A program made the translations under genes and the position numbers. The notes below the pieces were generated by a model. The model was not told where the DNA came from. It worked only from the letters and a program-made list of their open reading frames with translations, and made no database searches. This document shows positions 1 through 11,935 of a stretch of 64,000 nt of DNA, in pieces. How positions within the stretch are numbered: the first letter of the stretch is position 1; every line of letters starts with the position of its first letter. Source of the DNA: an uncultured SAR86 cluster bacterium (GTDB lineage Bacteria; Pseudomonadota; Gammaproteobacteria; Magnimaribacterales; AG-339-G14); the NCBI GenBank assembly GCA_902578495.1, contig CACHCY010000001.1, positions 286,695-350,694 on the forward strand, given 5' to 3'.

Positions 1-191
1 TCGGGTTTTGTGAGATGCTTATCTTTTTTGGTTCCGGTAGATATTTGTACTGATGAGTAACCTTCTGTATCAACTTTTTTTATTTGGGTCACAACATTGG
101 AGTCAATTTTTACCACGGTAACAGGCACAGAATTTCCATCTTCTGTGAAAACCCGGGACATTCCCTCTTTTATGCCTATCAATCCAATCAT
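1..191 (-). CDS. rplC: 50S ribosomal protein L3, N-terminal part (cut by window edge)
   Basis: About 63 codons of the start of L3 are visible on the minus strand, opening MIGLIGIKEGMSRVF, the usual L3 N-terminus. L3 is an early assembly protein of the large subunit near the peptidyl-transferase centre. The ORF track missed it because it runs off the window. The start ATG at 191-189 lies 1 nt past the rpsJ stop, so the two are co-transcribed as the first genes of the S10 operon. Identification rests on the N-terminal sequence and the position after rpsJ. Confidence 0.93.
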   Translation of the reverse strand, partial: MIGLIGIKEGMSRVFTEDGNSVPVTVVKIDSNVVTQIKKVDTEGYSSVQISTGTKKDKHLTKP

Positions 192-192
192 T

Positions 193-516
193 TTATTTGC
201 TTAACTCATCTAGTGAGATTTGAACGTCAACCCCAGCGGAAAGATCAAGCTTCATTAAAGCATCGACAGTTTTTTCAGTGGGCTTGATGATATCCATCAC
301 TCTTTTATAGGTTCTAATTTCATATTGATCTCTTGCATCTTTATCCTTGTGCGGCGAGATTAATATAGTAGTGCGACTTTTTTTGACAGGCATTGGTATT
401 GGTCCTTTAACAACCGCGCCAGTTCTTTTAACAGTATCAACAATTTCTCTTGCCGACTTATCAATTAATTTATTGTCAAAAGCTTTGAGCCGAATTCTAA
501 TATTCTGGTCTTGCAA
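193..516 (-). CDS. rpsJ: 30S ribosomal protein S10 / NusE
   Basis: S10 is a component of the 30S head and, as NusE, partners NusB on boxA RNA in transcription antitermination. The protein is full length with the family motifs [29 protein letters not shown] and [14 protein letters not shown]. The ORF track begins at a TTG at 528, but that codon lies within the Shine-Dalgarno-like TTGGAGGT. GGAGG at 526-522 sits 5 nt before a second TTG at 516, giving a 107-aa protein that begins where S10 normally begins ([10 protein letters not shown] against E. coli MQNQRIRIRL). I therefore chose TTG 516. The gene has its own promoter and a structured leader, and it is followed by rplC. Confidence 0.96.
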   Translation of the reverse strand: MQDQNIRIRLKAFDNKLIDKSAREIVDTVKRTGAVVKGPIPMPVKKSRTTILISPHKDKDARDQYEIRTYKRVMDIIKPTEKTVDALMKLDLSAGVDVQISLDELSK

Positions 517-542
517 ACCAACCTCCAAAAGTAATAAATATC

Positions 543-578
543 TGTTAAAGAACTAATCGATTTATCCGTAAATCGATT
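543..578 (-). promoter_or_regulatory. rpsJ leader: perfect hairpin followed by boxA-like sequence
   Basis: Read on the minus strand, the leader between the rpsJ promoter and the start holds a perfect 10-bp inverted repeat with a 4-nt loop (AATCGATTTA-CGGA-TAAATCGATT, 578-555). Immediately after it comes AGTTCTTTAACA (554-543), which matches the E. coli rrn boxA TGCTCTTTAACA at 10 of 12 positions. Hairpin then boxA is the boxB-boxA order of rrn leaders. Because rpsJ encodes the boxA-binding factor NusE, autogenous control or antitermination of the S10 operon is a reasonable inference. The sequence match is observed; the function is not shown. Confidence 0.5.
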
Positions 579-602
579 CATCCATCTCACGGACGAGCGG
601 CA

Positions 603-631
603 ATTCTATTGGGACATCGATGCGATGTCAA
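603..631 (-). promoter_or_regulatory. Promoter of the S10 operon (rpsJ)
   Basis: On the minus strand TTGACA (631-626) is separated by exactly 17 nt from TAGAAT (608-603): a perfect -35 and a 5/6 -10 for the housekeeping sigma factor. Transcription should start near 596, giving a leader of about 80 nt before the TTG start of rpsJ. The spacer also contains a 7-bp inverted repeat (GACATCG-N3-CGATGTC, 613-629) overlapping the -35. tufA, which usually precedes rpsJ, is missing, so this promoter sits directly downstream of fusA. Confidence 0.8.
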
Positions 632-639
632 CAAGCGTA

Positions 640-2757
640 TTAGGTTTTATTTATGATGGATTCTGCAACGTTATTGGGGACTTCAGCGTACTTTAGAGGC
701 TCCATAGTAAACGTTGCTCTACCTTGAGTTGCAGATCTTAAATCAGTAGCGTATCCAAACATTTCAGCAAGTGGAACTTCTCCATTGAGAGCCTTACCAG
801 ATGGTATATCATTCATTCCTTGGACAATTCCTCTTCTTCTATTTAGGTCTCCTACTACATCTCCCATGTATTCTTCTGGAGTCACAACTTCTAACTTCAT
901 AATTGGTTCGAGCAGAACAGGCTTAGCTCTCATGGCTCCATCTTTTAAAGCTTGTGAAGCAGCAACTTTAAAAGCTATCTCACTTGAATCTACATCGTGG
1001 AAAGAACCATCATAAAGAGTTACTTTTACATCAATTAAAGGATAACCAGCAATTACGCCGGCTTCCATTTGTTCTTTGACGCCCTTGTCTACAGCTGGTA
1101 TGAATTCTCTTGGAATGGTTCCACCAACTATAGAATTAACAAATTCATAGATATCTTTATCTTCTTCTTCCGTCTCTTCGTGGACTAAGGGTTCAATTTT
1201 TATCCAAACGTGTCCGTATTGCCCTTTACCACCCGATTGTCTTACAAACTTTCCTTCAGATTCAACCATTTGCTTAATAGTTTCTCTATAGGCTACCTGA
1301 GGCTTACCAATATTAGCTTCAACATCAAACTCTCGTTTCATTCTGTCAACAATTACGTCTAAGTGAAGCTCTCCCATACCAGATATTATCGTTTGACCTG
1401 ATTCTTCATCACTATTCACTCTAAAAGATGGATCCTCTTGAGCTAGCCTTCCTAACGCGGTAGACATTTTTTCCTGATCTGTTTTAGTTTTTGGTTCAAC
1501 GGCAACTGAAATCACCGGCTCTGGGAATGTCATCTTCTCTAAGATGATAGCCTTATCTCTATCGCAAAGAGTTTCTCCTGTGCTGACGTCTTTCAAACCT
1601 ATTACTGCACATATATCGCCTGCCCTTACTTCAGATATCTCTGTTCTGTTATTAGCGTGCATCTGCAACATCCTACCAATTCTTTCTTTGGATCTTCGGG
1701 ATGGTGAATAAACGGAATCACCAGATGATAAAACACCTGAATAAACTCTTATAAAGGTTAAGGTACCTACAAATGGATCTGTAGCAATCTTGAAAGCAAG
1801 AGCTGAGAATGGTTCCTCGTCGCTAGAAGATCTCTGATCTTCAGTTTCTTCGTCTTCCAAAACACCTTTAATAGCTTCAACCTCATCAGGAGATGGCAGA
1901 TAATTGATTACCGCGTCTAGAACGCACTGAACTCCTTTGTTTTTAAATGCTGAACCACATAGACATAAAACTATTTCATTAGATAAGGTTCTTTGTCTCA
2001 GCCCTGAGATGATTTCTTCTTCTGAAAGATCTCCATTTTCGAGATACTTATCCATTAAATCTTCCGATGCCTCAGCGGCAGATTCAAGCATCTGCTCTCT
2101 GTAATCTTCACATTCAGCTAACATCGATTCAGGAATATCTTCTTCCCTATAGGATTTCCCCATATCATCAAGGTCAAAATAGAGAGCTTTCATTGAAATT
2201 AAATCAACCATTCCTTCAAAGTCATCCTCAGCACCAATTGGAAGGTTGATAGGAACTGGTGAGGCACCTAATCTATCTTTCATTTGTTGAACAACGTTAA
2301 GAAAATCTGCTCCAGCTCTATCCATTTTGTTGATGAATGCAATTCTAGGAACCTTGTAACGATTTGCTTGTCTCCAAACTGTTTCGGACTGGGGTTCAAC
2401 ACCTGAGCTGCCGCAGAAAACAACAACTGCTCCATCCAATACTCTCAATGATCTTTCAACTTCAATAGTAAAATCTACGTGGCCAGGTGTATCAATAATA
2501 TTGACTCGGTGTTCATCAAATTGTTGTTTCATTCCCTTCCAGAAGCAAGTTGTGGCAGCTGATGTTATGGTAATACCTCTTTCTTGCTCCTGCTCCATCC
2601 AATCCATAGTTGCAGCACCATCATGGACTTCTCCGATTTTGTGAGAAATACCTGTGTAATATAGAACCCTTTCTGTAGTTGTTGTTTTTCCAGCATCTAC
2701 GTGAGCACAAATACCGATGTTTCTATATAGTTTAAGTGGAACTTTTCTGCCGCTCAT
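640..2757 (-). CDS. fusA: Elongation factor G
   Basis: EF-G is the translational GTPase that drives tRNA-mRNA translocation and, with RRF, ribosome recycling. The 705-aa protein is full length. Visible GTPase motifs are the P-loop AHVDAGKTT near residue 20, the switch [10 protein letters not shown] and NKMDR, followed by the domain II-V sequence, including the conserved stretch around RETIKQ and GQYGHVWI. It follows rpsG with a 21-nt gap in the str operon. No clear Shine-Dalgarno sequence precedes the ATG. In most gammaproteobacteria tufA comes next; here only the rpsJ promoter region follows. Confidence 0.98.
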   Translation of the reverse strand: MSGRKVPLKLYRNIGICAHVDAGKTTTTERVLYYTGISHKIGEVHDGAATMDWMEQEQERGITITSAATTCFWKGMKQQFDEHRVNIIDTPGHVDFTIEVERSLRVLDGAVVVFCGSSGVEPQSETVWRQANRYKVPRIAFINKMDRAGADFLNVVQQMKDRLGASPVPINLPIGAEDDFEGMVDLISMKALYFDLDDMGKSYREEDIPESMLAECEDYREQMLESAAEASEDLMDKYLENGDLSEEEIISGLRQRTLSNEIVLCLCGSAFKNKGVQCVLDAVINYLPSPDEVEAIKGVLEDEETEDQRSSSDEEPFSALAFKIATDPFVGTLTFIRVYSGVLSSGDSVYSPSRRSKERIGRMLQMHANNRTEISEVRAGDICAVIGLKDVSTGETLCDRDKAIILEKMTFPEPVISVAVEPKTKTDQEKMSTALGRLAQEDPSFRVNSDEESGQTIISGMGELHLDVIVDRMKREFDVEANIGKPQVAYRETIKQMVESEGKFVRQSGGKGQYGHVWIKIEPLVHEETEEEDKDIYEFVNSIVGGTIPREFIPAVDKGVKEQMEAGVIAGYPLIDVKVTLYDGSFHDVDSSEIAFKVAASQALKDGAMRAKPVLLEPIMKLEVVTPEEYMGDVVGDLNRRRGIVQGMNDIPSGKALNGEVPLAEMFGYATDLRSATQGRATFTMEPLKYAEVPNNVAESIINKT

Positions 2758-2778
2758 ATTTAAATTATGTTTATATTA

Positions 2779-3249
2779 TTAAAATCTGAAATGTGAAAAT
2801 GCCTTATTTGCATCAGCCATTTTGTGGGTATCTTGTCTTTTTTTGACTGCTTCTCCCCTGCCGTCTGACGCTTCTAGTAATTCGTTAGCTAACTTGTCAG
2901 CCATTTTCTTTTCTGATCTTTTTTTCGCACTGGTCACTAACCATCTCATTGCAAGGGCCATTTTTCTGGAAGACTTTACTTCTATTGGAACTTGATAAGT
3001 CGCCCCACCCACTCTTCTGGATTTAACTTCAACTTGAGGAGCAACTTGGTCTAAAGCATCGTCAAATACTTTTAAAGGATCTTGTTTAGATTTTGCAGAG
3101 ATTTGATCTAAAGCAGAGTACATTATTTTCTCAGCAACACTTTTTTTTCCGCGTTGCATAATCTGATTAATAAACTTTGCAACTTTAATGCTGTTAAATT
3201 TTGGATCAGCAAGTATGTCTCTTTTAGGAACTGGACCTTTTCTTGGCAT
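2779..3249 (-). CDS. rpsG: 30S ribosomal protein S7
   Basis: S7 is a primary 16S rRNA-binding protein that nucleates the 30S head and contacts E-site tRNA. The 156-aa length and motifs ([37 protein letters not shown]) are typical. It lies 9 nt after rpsL and before fusA in the str operon. In E. coli this operon is repressed by S7 binding between rpsL and rpsG; here that gap is only 9 nt (TTCAAAAAT), so the E. coli-type site cannot be present in the same form. The start ATG has no visible Shine-Dalgarno sequence, so translation may depend on coupling to rpsL. Confidence 0.97.
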   Translation of the reverse strand: MPRKGPVPKRDILADPKFNSIKVAKFINQIMQRGKKSVAEKIMYSALDQISAKSKQDPLKVFDDALDQVAPQVEVKSRRVGGATYQVPIEVKSSRKMALAMRWLVTSAKKRSEKKMADKLANELLEASDGRGEAVKKRQDTHKMADANKAFSHFRF

Positions 3250-3258
3250 ATTTTTGAA

Positions 3259-3630
3259 TTATTTAGGTTTTTTGGATCCGTATTTAGATCTTCTTTGCTT
3301 TCTGTCATCAACTCCCGAAGTATCAAGAGTACCTCTGACGGTATGGTATCTAACACCGGGTAAGTCTTTTACTCTTCCGCCCCTTAGAAGAACAACAGAG
3401 TGCTCTTGCAAGTTGTGACCTTCTCCACCAATATAAGAAATAACTTCGTAACCTGATGTCAATCTGACTTTACAAACTTTTCTAAGAGCTGAATTAGGCT
3501 TCTTTGGAGTTGTAGTATAAACACGAGTGCAGACGCCCCTCCTTTGTGGACATCTATTTAAAGCTGGAACATCCGACTTTGCAGATTTGCTCTTTCTCGG
3601 TTTTTTTATTAGTTGATTAACAGTAGCCAT
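3259..3630 (-). CDS. rpsL: 30S ribosomal protein S12
   Basis: S12 is the decoding-centre protein of the 30S subunit. The 123-aa protein is full length, with the universally conserved [11 protein letters not shown] and the loop [10 protein letters not shown]. The lysines whose mutation gives streptomycin resistance in E. coli are in wild-type form here. It is the first gene of the str operon (rpsL-rpsG-fusA). A promoter just upstream places the predicted start site only about 5 nt before the ATG, and no Shine-Dalgarno sequence is visible. Confidence 0.97.
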   Translation of the reverse strand: MATVNQLIKKPRKSKSAKSDVPALNRCPQRRGVCTRVYTTTPKKPNSALRKVCKVRLTSGYEVISYIGGEGHNLQEHSVVLLRGGRVKDLPGVRYHTVRGTLDTSGVDDRKQRRSKYGSKKPK

Positions 3631-3641
3631 TTTGGTGTGCG

Positions 3642-3670
3642 ATTTTAGATATGAAGATAGCCTAGGTCAA
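3642..3670 (-). promoter_or_regulatory. Promoter of the str operon (rpsL)
   Basis: Minus-strand TTGACC (3670-3665), a 17-nt spacer and TAAAAT (3647-3642) form a good sigma70-type promoter, with each box matching at 5 of 6 positions. The -10 box ends 11 nt before the rpsL ATG, so a normal +7 start would leave a leader of about 5 nt. It lies in the 51-nt gap between rpoC and rpsL. The motif is observed; the near-leaderless transcript is inferred. Confidence 0.7.
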
Positions 3671-3681
3671 ACATTATTTAA

Positions 3682-6600
3682 TTATTCCTCAGAGATCTCT
3701 GTTCCTTCCATAGCTTCGGCTAGCTCCATTTCCAAATTAGACTCAATTTCATCTTTTTCTGCATAGAAACCAGTACCAGCAGGAATTAATTTACCAATAA
3801 TTACATTTTCCTTGAGTCCTCTAAGCTTATCGATTTTGCCTGTCACAGCCGCTTCTGTTAGAACTCTTGTTGTTTCTTGGAAAGATGCGGCTGATACAAA
3901 TGAGTCAGTTGCAAGCGAAGCCTTAGTAATTCCAAGAAGAATTCTGTCAAATTCAATTAAAGCTTTTCCATCTTCAGAAAGAGTTTTATTTTTTTCAGCA
4001 ACTGCAGATAGTTCCGCCTGTTCACCTAAAATAAAGTCAGAATCGCCAGGATCAGCAATCTCAACTTTTCTTAGCATTTGTCTCAAAATCACTTCTATGT
4101 GTTTATCAGAGATCTCAACTCCTTGGAGTCTATAAACATCTTGTATTTCGTTTACAACATAATCGGTGAGCTCCTCAACTCCTTTAAGGGCGAGAATGTC
4201 GTGAGGACTTAAAGGTCCATCACTTACTACATCCCCTTTGCTAACCATCTCTCCTTCGAAAACATTAATATTTCTTGTTTTAGGAATAAGTGTCTCTGAA
4301 GTTACTTCCTCTTTACCATCCATTTTTGTTATGACTAATCTTCTTTTTCCTTTGGTTTCCTTACCCCAAGAAACCACCCCAGACATATCAGCTAGAATTG
4401 CTTCCTCTTTGGGTTTTCTGGCTTCAAATAAATCTGCAACTCTTGGTAAACCACCAGTAATATCTCTAGTTTTAGATGATTCTTTAGGAATACGAGCAAT
4501 GACATCACCAACTTTTATTTTTGAATTATTTGTCAAGCCAAGAATAGAGTTACCTTCAAGAGAATATACAGCAGCGTGCTTTCCTCCAGGCAAAGTAACT
4601 TCTTTTCCTTTTTCATCCATAATACTTACAGATGGACTTAGCTCCTTACCCGATGAGGATCTTTCAGAAACATCCAAGACTTGAGTACTACTCAATCCAG
4701 TTAAATCATCCTGTATTGTCTTGACTGTGATACCTTCTTCCATATCAGATAATTTAACTTTACCTTCAACTTCAGAAATTATAGGTCTCGTATGTGGATC
4801 CCAAGAAGCAATAATATCTCCTGCCTTAGCTTTATCTCCATCATTAACAGAAATAATAGCTCCATAAGGAACCTTGTATCTTTCTTTCTCCTGACCATTT
4901 TCATCCGATACCGATATCTCAGCTGATCTTGATATACATACATTTTTCTTTTCTCTATTTACAAGTGAATTAAGATTTGTATATCTGACACTACCGTCGT
5001 ATTTAATTTGAACTTTATCTTCTTCAGAAGATCTCGAGGCTGCACCTCCTATATGGAAAGTTCTCATTGTTAATTGTGTGCCTGGCTCACCTATTGATTG
5101 AGCAGCTACAATTCCTACAGCTTCTCCAGGATCAACAAGATTCCCTCTTCCTAAGTCTCTTCCATAACACATTGAACAGATTCCGTATGCTGTTTCGCAA
5201 GTTATAGGGGATCTGACAAAAATTGAATCAATAGAATGATTTCCTAATTCTTGTGCAATAGCCTCATCGATAACAGTATTTGCAGGCAACTTAAATGCTC
5301 CGTCTGTTGAAGAAACTTCTTTTGCTGTGACTCTTCCTAAAACTCTATCTTTAAGCTCTAGTACAGTTTCACCTCCTTCGATAATTGATTTAATTTCAAT
5401 ACCCTTTTTAGTCTCACAATCAACTTCTCTAACCACTAAATCTTGTGCCACATCAACTAATCTTCTAGTTAAGTAACCAGAGTTAGCAGTTTTCAGAGCA
5501 GTATCTGCCAATCCTTTTCTTGCTCCATGAGTAGAAGTGAAATATTGCAATACTGTCAATCCTTCCCTGAAATTCGCAGTTATAGGAGTTTCAATAATTG
5601 ATCCGTCTGGCTTAGCCATAAGACCTCTCATTCCTGCAAGCTGTCTTACTTGTGCGGGTGAACTTCTTGCACCAGAATCCAAGTACATATAAACAGAGTT
5701 AAAGGAATCTTGATCAACCTCTTCTCCGTCTTTGTTTGTAACTTTTTCTTTTGAGATAGTGTCCATTAGAGAATTTGCTACTTTTTCATTAGCACGGGAC
5801 CAAATATCAATGACCTTATTGTATTTTTCACCTTGGGTCACTAAACCAGATGAGTATTGAGCCTCAATATCTTTTACCTCTTGTTCAGACTTTTCAATAA
5901 TTTCAGCCTTATCCTCTGGGATTAAACAATCATCAACACAAATAGAAGAACCGGATTTAGTAGAGTATTCATAACCTTGATACATGAGCTGATCTGCAAA
6001 AATTACAGTATCTTTCAAACCGCAATCTCTATAACAGGTGTTTAATAGATCGGAAATGGCTTTGCTGGTTAAAGTCTTATTAAAATGTTCAAAATTTAAT
6101 CCATCTGGGGAAATTTGATAAAGTAATGCTCTTCCGACTGTAGTGTCTTTAAGTTCAGTTTGACCTTCTTTATCTTTTATCCTTACTGTAACTTTTGCTT
6201 GAAGTTCAACTGCATCTGTTTCAAAAGCTCTAGATACTTCTTTAACGTCTGCAAATATAGATCCCTCACCTTTTGCATTAATTTTTTCTCTTGTCATGTA
6301 GTAGATTCCTAACACAACATCTTGGGATGGATCTATGATTGGCCTACCATTTGAAGGTGAAAGAATATTATTACTAGCCATAAGCAAGGCACGGCATTCA
6401 AGTTGAGCTTCTAAAGTTAGCGGCACGTGAACAGCCATTTGATCGCCATCAAAATCTGCGTTGTAAGCTTTACAAACTAGAGGATGTAATTGGATGGCTT
6501 TACCTTCGATAAGTAATGGTTCAAAAGCTTGGATCCCCAATCTATGGAGTGTTGGAGCTCTATTTAAAAGAATAGGATGTTCCTTTATGACGTCGGCTAA

Positions 6601-7830
6601 AATATCCCAAACAACAGGCTCTTCTCTCTCAACCATCCTTTTTGCACCTTTGATAGTAGTTGCTAGCTCAAGATTTTGAAGCTTCCCAAATACAAATGGT
6701 TTGAAAAGTTCAAGAGCCATTTTTTTAGGTAGACCACATTGATGCAATTTTAAAGTAGGTCCGACCACAATCACTGAACGGCCAGAATAATCAACCCTTT
6801 TTCCTAAAAGGTTTTGTCTAAATCTTCCTTGCTTACCTTTTATCATGTCAGCTAAAGATTTGAGAGGTCTTTTGTTCGAACCAGTTATAGCTCTTCCTCT
6901 TCTTCCATTATCTAAAAGAGCGTCAACTGATTCTTGGAGCATTCTTTTTTCATTTCTGACAATAATTTCAGGAGCATTGAGTTCCATTAACCTTTTAAGC
7001 CTATTGTTTCTGTTTATCACTCTTCTGTATAAGTCGTTAAGATCTGAAGTAGCAAATCTTCCTCCTTCAAGAGGAACCAAAGGTCTTAAATCTGGAGGCA
7101 ATACAGGCAACACATCGAGGATCATCCATTCAGGCTTATTGGAAGAATTACTGAATGATTTTATGATTTTCATCCTTTTAGAAAGTTTTTTTATTTTTGC
7201 TTCGGACTTGGTTTCTGTCATTTGTTGTTCAATCAAAGCAATTTCCTCTTCTAAATCCATCTCCATTAGCAGTGTCTTGACTGCTTCTGCTCCCATTCCT
7301 GCCCTGAATTCTTCACCATAATTTTCAAGAGCCTCGTAATACTCTTCTTCATCTAAAATCTGATAGTTTTCAAGATCTGTCATTCCTGGATCAGTAACTA
7401 CAAAAGATTCAAAATATAGAATTCTTTCTAATTCTCTTAGCGTCATATCTAAAAGTAGAGCAATTCTTGAAGGCAGAGATTTTAGAAACCAAATGTGGGC
7501 AACAGGGGCAGCCAGTTCAATATGTCCCATTCTTTCTCTTCTAACTTTAGCTAGTGTGACTTCAACTCCACATTTTTCGCAAACAACTCCTCTATGCTTC
7601 ATCCTTTTGTATTTACCACAAATGCATTCGTAATCCTTTATGGGACCAAAAATCTTTGCGCAAAAAAGACCGTCTCTTTCAGGCTTAAATGTTCTGTAGT
7701 TTATTGTTTCTGGTTTTTTTACTTCCCCAAAAGACCATGATCTAATTTGTTGGGGTGAAGCCAAACCTGCTTTGATGGCATTGAAATCTTCTTGTTCGCT
7801 TTGGTTGAATAATTTTAATAAATCTTTCAT
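3682..7830 (-). CDS. rpoC: RNA polymerase subunit beta'
   Basis: This is the largest RNA polymerase subunit and carries the catalytic magnesium site. The ORF track opens at 7860, but the family start [10 protein letters not shown] corresponds to ATG 7830. GGAGG, formed by the last codons of rpoB, lies just upstream, so I use 7830 (1382 aa). Visible features are the N-terminal zinc site (C69, C71, C84, C87), the catalytic NADFDGDQM near residue 455, and the second zinc cluster [15 protein letters not shown]. The ATG begins 4 nt after the rpoB stop, so the two are translationally coupled. Confidence 0.98.
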   Translation of the reverse strand: MKDLLKLFNQSEQEDFNAIKAGLASPQQIRSWSFGEVKKPETINYRTFKPERDGLFCAKIFGPIKDYECICGKYKRMKHRGVVCEKCGVEVTLAKVRRERMGHIELAAPVAHIWFLKSLPSRIALLLDMTLRELERILYFESFVVTDPGMTDLENYQILDEEEYYEALENYGEEFRAGMGAEAVKTLLMEMDLEEEIALIEQQMTETKSEAKIKKLSKRMKIIKSFSNSSNKPEWMILDVLPVLPPDLRPLVPLEGGRFATSDLNDLYRRVINRNNRLKRLMELNAPEIIVRNEKRMLQESVDALLDNGRRGRAITGSNKRPLKSLADMIKGKQGRFRQNLLGKRVDYSGRSVIVVGPTLKLHQCGLPKKMALELFKPFVFGKLQNLELATTIKGAKRMVEREEPVVWDILADVIKEHPILLNRAPTLHRLGIQAFEPLLIEGKAIQLHPLVCKAYNADFDGDQMAVHVPLTLEAQLECRALLMASNNILSPSNGRPIIDPSQDVVLGIYYMTREKINAKGEGSIFADVKEVSRAFETDAVELQAKVTVRIKDKEGQTELKDTTVGRALLYQISPDGLNFEHFNKTLTSKAISDLLNTCYRDCGLKDTVIFADQLMYQGYEYSTKSGSSICVDDCLIPEDKAEIIEKSEQEVKDIEAQYSSGLVTQGEKYNKVIDIWSRANEKVANSLMDTISKEKVTNKDGEEVDQDSFNSVYMYLDSGARSSPAQVRQLAGMRGLMAKPDGSIIETPITANFREGLTVLQYFTSTHGARKGLADTALKTANSGYLTRRLVDVAQDLVVREVDCETKKGIEIKSIIEGGETVLELKDRVLGRVTAKEVSSTDGAFKLPANTVIDEAIAQELGNHSIDSIFVRSPITCETAYGICSMCYGRDLGRGNLVDPGEAVGIVAAQSIGEPGTQLTMRTFHIGGAASRSSEEDKVQIKYDGSVRYTNLNSLVNREKKNVCISRSAEISVSDENGQEKERYKVPYGAIISVNDGDKAKAGDIIASWDPHTRPIISEVEGKVKLSDMEEGITVKTIQDDLTGLSSTQVLDVSERSSSGKELSPSVSIMDEKGKEVTLPGGKHAAVYSLEGNSILGLTNNSKIKVGDVIARIPKESSKTRDITGGLPRVADLFEARKPKEEAILADMSGVVSWGKETKGKRRLVITKMDGKEEVTSETLIPKTRNINVFEGEMVSKGDVVSDGPLSPHDILALKGVEELTDYVVNEIQDVYRLQGVEISDKHIEVILRQMLRKVEIADPGDSDFILGEQAELSAVAEKNKTLSEDGKALIEFDRILLGITKASLATDSFVSAASFQETTRVLTEAAVTGKIDKLRGLKENVIIGKLIPAGTGFYAEKDEIESNLEMELAEAMEGTEISEE

Positions 7831-7834
7831 AAGA

Positions 7835-10800
7835 TCAAACCTCCTCGAAATCAATATCAATCGCTAAAGATCGAATTTCTTTTGTTAAAACATTATAAGA
7901 TTCAGGTATTCCAGCTTCCATTTCATAAGAACCATCGACAATATTTTTATAGATTTTTGTTCTTCCGTACACATCGTCAGACTTAACGGTGAGCATTTCT
8001 TGAAGAGTATGAGACGCACCATAAGCTTCAAGAGCCCAAACTTCCATCTCTCCGAGTCTTTGCCCACCAAATTGTGCTTTTCCTCCAAGCGGTTGCTGAG
8101 TAACTAAGCTGTAAGACCCTGTTGAACGAGCATGCATTTTATCTTCGATAAGATGATTAAGCTTGAGCATATACATGTACCCAACAGTGACTGAGCGATC
8201 GAATTTATCCCCTGTTCTTCCATCGTATAAAGTAGTTTGTCCAGTTTCAGGAAGGTTGGCTAACTTCAACATTTCTTTAATTTCTGCCTCTTTAGCTCCA
8301 TCGAAAACTGGGGTTGCCATAGGAACGCCGTTTTTAAGATTTTGGCAAAGCTCTAAGAATTCACTGTCGTTAAGAGAACTAATGTCCTGATTCATCCCTG
8401 ATTTAACATAAATTTTATCTATGAATGATCTTAAGGCTTTTAAATCCTTATAATTTTCTAGCATCTTAGATATTTCATCTCCAAGACCTTTTGCTGCTGA
8501 TCCCAGATGAACTTCAAGAAGTTGTCCAACGTTCATTCTTGATGGCACTCCTAATGGATTCAATACTAGGTCAACTGGCTCACCGTTTTCATCATATGGC
8601 ATATCTTCGACAGGCATGATTACTGATATAACACCCTTGTTACCATGTCTACCCGCTAATTTGTCACCTGGTTGGATTCTCCTTTTAATTGCAAGATAAA
8701 CTTTAATTACTTGTTGCACCCCTGGCGGTAAATCATCTCCGGAAACAATTTTTTTCTTCTTAGCTTCAAATCTATTTTTGAGCATTTTCTCATATGCTTT
8801 CAAATTGTCTTTGGAATCTTTTAACTGATCATTAATATCTTCGCTTTGCAATCTCAATTTGAACCACTCTTCTGAAGCAAGGTTATCTAGAAACTCTTTA
8901 GATATTGTTTCCCCTTTGGATATGCCTCTTCCAGATATCACTTTTTGACCTGTCAAAACAGACCTTAAAGAATTAATTGTTGCATTTGTAACGATCTCTA
9001 GCTCTTCATCAAGATCTTTTTGGATCTCCGCTAAAGAGACAGATTCAATAACAGAAGCTCTTGGATTTTTTTCTAATCCCTCTCTTGTATAAATTTGAAC
9101 ATCAATTACTGTTCCATCAGCACCGCTTGGGACTCTTAGAGAAGTATCTTTTACATCTGCTGCTTTTTCTCCAAATATTGCTCTAAGAAGTTTCTCTTCA
9201 GGAGAAAGTTGAGTTTCGCCTTTTGGAGTAACTTTTCCTACTAAAATATCTCCTGCCTTAACTTGTGCTCCAATGTGAACAACTCCACACTCATCAAGTT
9301 TCCCTAATGCGGACTCTCCTACATTAGGAATGTCAGCTGTGATTTCATCTGGTCCTAATTTTGTATCTCTTGCTGTACAAGTAAGTTCTTGAATATGAAT
9401 ACTTGTAAGCTTATCTTCTTTAACAAGTTTGTCGGAAATAAGAATTGAGTCCTCAAAGTTGTATCCATGCCAAGGCATGAAAGCAATCTTGATATTTTGA
9501 CCAAGTGCTAACTCTCCTAAATCAATTGAAGAGCCATCAGCCAAGATATCGCCTTTAGTAACTTTATCTCCAACTTTAACTATTGGTCTTTGATTCATGC
9601 AAGTATTTTGATTAGACCTTGTATACTTTGTAAGGTTGTATATATCTACAGCTGAGTTAGTGGAAGAGATTTCTTTCATATCTTTTCTAACCACTATTCT
9701 TCCAGAATCAACCTTTTCAACAGTCCCTTTGTTTTCAGCTATTACACAATCTCCTGAATCTTTGGCAATTAATCTTTCCATTCCTGTTCCGACAAGAGGA
9801 GCCTCTGTCTTCAAGGTAGGAACTGCCTGTCTCATCATATTAGAGCCCATCAAAGCCCTGTTAGCGTCATCGTGCTCTAAGAAAGGTATTAGTGAAGCAG
9901 CGATAGATACTACCTGCTGTGGAGATACATCCATTAGCTCAACTCTATCAGCTGACATAAGTTCAAATTCATTTTTAAATCGAACAGGAACGAGTTCGTC
10001 AACAAATTTATTATTTTTATCGAGCAATGCACTTGCTTGTGCAATAACAAATTCGCCTTCTTCAATTGCGGAAATGTACTTAATGTCTTCAGTCACTTTG
10101 CCATTAATTACTTGTCTATATGGCGTTTCAATAAATCCAAAATTATTGACCTTGGCAAAAACAGATAGAGAATTTATTAGACCAATATTGGGTCCTTCTG
10201 GGGTTTCTATTGGACAAACTCTTCCGTAATGACTTGGGTGAACGTCCCTGACTTCAAAGCCAGCTCTTTCTCTTGTTAATCCCCCTGGACCAAGTGCTGA
10301 AACTCTTCTTTTGTGAGTAATTGCCGCAAGAGGATTATTCTGATCCATGAATTGTGAGAGTTGACTTGAACCAAAAAATTCATTTATTGCTGCAGTGACA
10401 GGCTTTGCGTTGATTAAATCTGCTGGTCCAAAGCCCTCGGCTTCAGCCACATTCAATCTTTCTCTGACCGCTCTTTCTACTCTTAGAAGACCAACTCTGA
10501 CTTGGTTCGATACCATTTCGCCAACTGATCTTATTCGTCTGTTTCCTAGATGATCTATATCGTCACAGTCTTGCTTTCCATTTCTTATATCAACAAGAGT
10601 TTTTGTTACATCAATGATGTCTTCTTTACTTAATATTCCTTCTCCCTGAAGGTCTTCCCTTCCAAGACGGCGGTTGAATTTCATTCTTCCTACATCAGAA
10701 AGATCATACTTCTCTGAATTAAAAAATAAGTTTTCAAAAAGATTTGTCGCTGCTTCTTTAGTTGGCGGCTCTCCAGGTCTCATCATTCTGTAGATCTCAG

Positions 10801-11914
10801 CTAAAGCTTCTAATTGTGAAGTAGTAGTATCAGACCTCAAAGTTTCTGAAATATAAGGCCCTGATTCAAGCTCATTAACGTATAGAACTTTAATTTCTTT
10901 CAGTTTCTGCTCATCAATAGCTTTTACAATTGTTTCATCGATAACAGAATTACAGGATATGAGGAGCTCTCCTGTTTCTTTATTAATGATATCTTCAGCT
11001 GTGATTAATCCATTCAAGCCTTCAGAATCCAAAGATATTGTTTTGATTTTATTGGAATCAATAAGCCTTATGTGTCTTGCAGTAATTCTTTGGCCTTTTT
11101 CAACGATAGTTTCTTTGCCGTCTTTATCCTTTATTTCAACTGGGGATATCCTTCCCATAAGTCTTCTTGAGTTGATTTTAAGAGAGAATCCTTGCGGGGT
11201 TACAGAATAAGTTTCCGATTCATAAAACGTTTCTAATATCTCCTGATTAGCCATTCCTAAAGCCTTAAGCAAAATTGAAGCTAAAAGCTTTCTTCTTCTG
11301 TCTATTCTTATGAAAACAAGATCTTTATGATCAAATTCAAAATCAAGCCAGGATCCTCTGTAAGGAATTACTCTTGAAGCGTAAAGCAATTTTCCTGAAG
11401 AATGTGTTTTACCTTTGTCATGATCGAAAATTAACCCAGGAGATCTGTGTAATTGAGAAACTACAACTCTTTCGACACCATTTATAACGAATGTTCCGTA
11501 AGTTGTCATTAAAGGTATGGTCCCCATGTAAACCTTCTCTTCTCGAGCAGATTTCAGAATTTCCTCTCCGGTAGCTTTATCCAAAAAAGAAATCCTACAT
11601 ATGATTCTCATGGTTGATTCATATGTAGTGCCTCTGGCAATACATTCGCTTACATCAAACTCTGGCTCATCAAGCTCATATCCCAGATATTCGATTTTTG
11701 CATTACCCGAAACACTGATTATAGGGAAAATAGAGTGAAATACTCCATGCAGACCCTGCTTTTGCCTTTCATCTGGTGAAAGGTGAGATTGTAGAAACTC
11801 CTTGTAAGAGTTTGTTTGAACTTCAAGAATGTCAGGAAAATCCATAACACTTGAAATTTTTTCAAAACTATTTCTTATTCTTTTCTTTTCAGCAAAACTA
11901 TATTTAATTGGCAT
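7835..11914 (-). CDS. rpoB: RNA polymerase subunit beta
   Basis: The beta subunit forms one wall of the RNA polymerase cleft and the rifampicin pocket. It is full length at 1359 aa (E. coli 1342). The rifampicin region reads [19 protein letters not shown] followed by [10 protein letters not shown], so the residues usually altered in resistant mutants (D516, H526 and S531 in E. coli numbering) are wild type. [19 protein letters not shown] and the C-terminal [20 protein letters not shown] are intact. It follows rplL by 21 nt with no terminator in between. Confidence 0.98.
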   Translation of the reverse strand: MPIKYSFAEKKRIRNSFEKISSVMDFPDILEVQTNSYKEFLQSHLSPDERQKQGLHGVFHSIFPIISVSGNAKIEYLGYELDEPEFDVSECIARGTTYESTMRIICRISFLDKATGEEILKSAREEKVYMGTIPLMTTYGTFVINGVERVVVSQLHRSPGLIFDHDKGKTHSSGKLLYASRVIPYRGSWLDFEFDHKDLVFIRIDRRRKLLASILLKALGMANQEILETFYESETYSVTPQGFSLKINSRRLMGRISPVEIKDKDGKETIVEKGQRITARHIRLIDSNKIKTISLDSEGLNGLITAEDIINKETGELLISCNSVIDETIVKAIDEQKLKEIKVLYVNELESGPYISETLRSDTTTSQLEALAEIYRMMRPGEPPTKEAATNLFENLFFNSEKYDLSDVGRMKFNRRLGREDLQGEGILSKEDIIDVTKTLVDIRNGKQDCDDIDHLGNRRIRSVGEMVSNQVRVGLLRVERAVRERLNVAEAEGFGPADLINAKPVTAAINEFFGSSQLSQFMDQNNPLAAITHKRRVSALGPGGLTRERAGFEVRDVHPSHYGRVCPIETPEGPNIGLINSLSVFAKVNNFGFIETPYRQVINGKVTEDIKYISAIEEGEFVIAQASALLDKNNKFVDELVPVRFKNEFELMSADRVELMDVSPQQVVSIAASLIPFLEHDDANRALMGSNMMRQAVPTLKTEAPLVGTGMERLIAKDSGDCVIAENKGTVEKVDSGRIVVRKDMKEISSTNSAVDIYNLTKYTRSNQNTCMNQRPIVKVGDKVTKGDILADGSSIDLGELALGQNIKIAFMPWHGYNFEDSILISDKLVKEDKLTSIHIQELTCTARDTKLGPDEITADIPNVGESALGKLDECGVVHIGAQVKAGDILVGKVTPKGETQLSPEEKLLRAIFGEKAADVKDTSLRVPSGADGTVIDVQIYTREGLEKNPRASVIESVSLAEIQKDLDEELEIVTNATINSLRSVLTGQKVISGRGISKGETISKEFLDNLASEEWFKLRLQSEDINDQLKDSKDNLKAYEKMLKNRFEAKKKKIVSGDDLPPGVQQVIKVYLAIKRRIQPGDKLAGRHGNKGVISVIMPVEDMPYDENGEPVDLVLNPLGVPSRMNVGQLLEVHLGSAAKGLGDEISKMLENYKDLKALRSFIDKIYVKSGMNQDISSLNDSEFLELCQNLKNGVPMATPVFDGAKEAEIKEMLKLANLPETGQTTLYDGRTGDKFDRSVTVGYMYMLKLNHLIEDKMHARSTGSYSLVTQQPLGGKAQFGGQRLGEMEVWALEAYGASHTLQEMLTVKSDDVYGRTKIYKNIVDGSYEMEAGIPESYNVLTKEIRSLAIDIDFEEV

Positions 11915-11935
11915 AAAAATTATATGTATTTAAAG

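Noticed and set aside
517-528. rpsJ start at TTG 528 (111 aa) from the ORF track
   Set aside because: That codon lies in the Shine-Dalgarno region for TTG 516, which matches the family N-terminus.
6845-7321. 158-aa plus-strand ORF inside rpoC
   Set aside because: Antisense shadow of rpoC; low-complexity Ser/Leu-rich composition typical of reverse reading.
9636-10229. 197-aa plus-strand ORF inside rpoB
   Set aside because: It is a long antisense shadow of the conserved rpoB gene with no recognisable motif or ribosome site.
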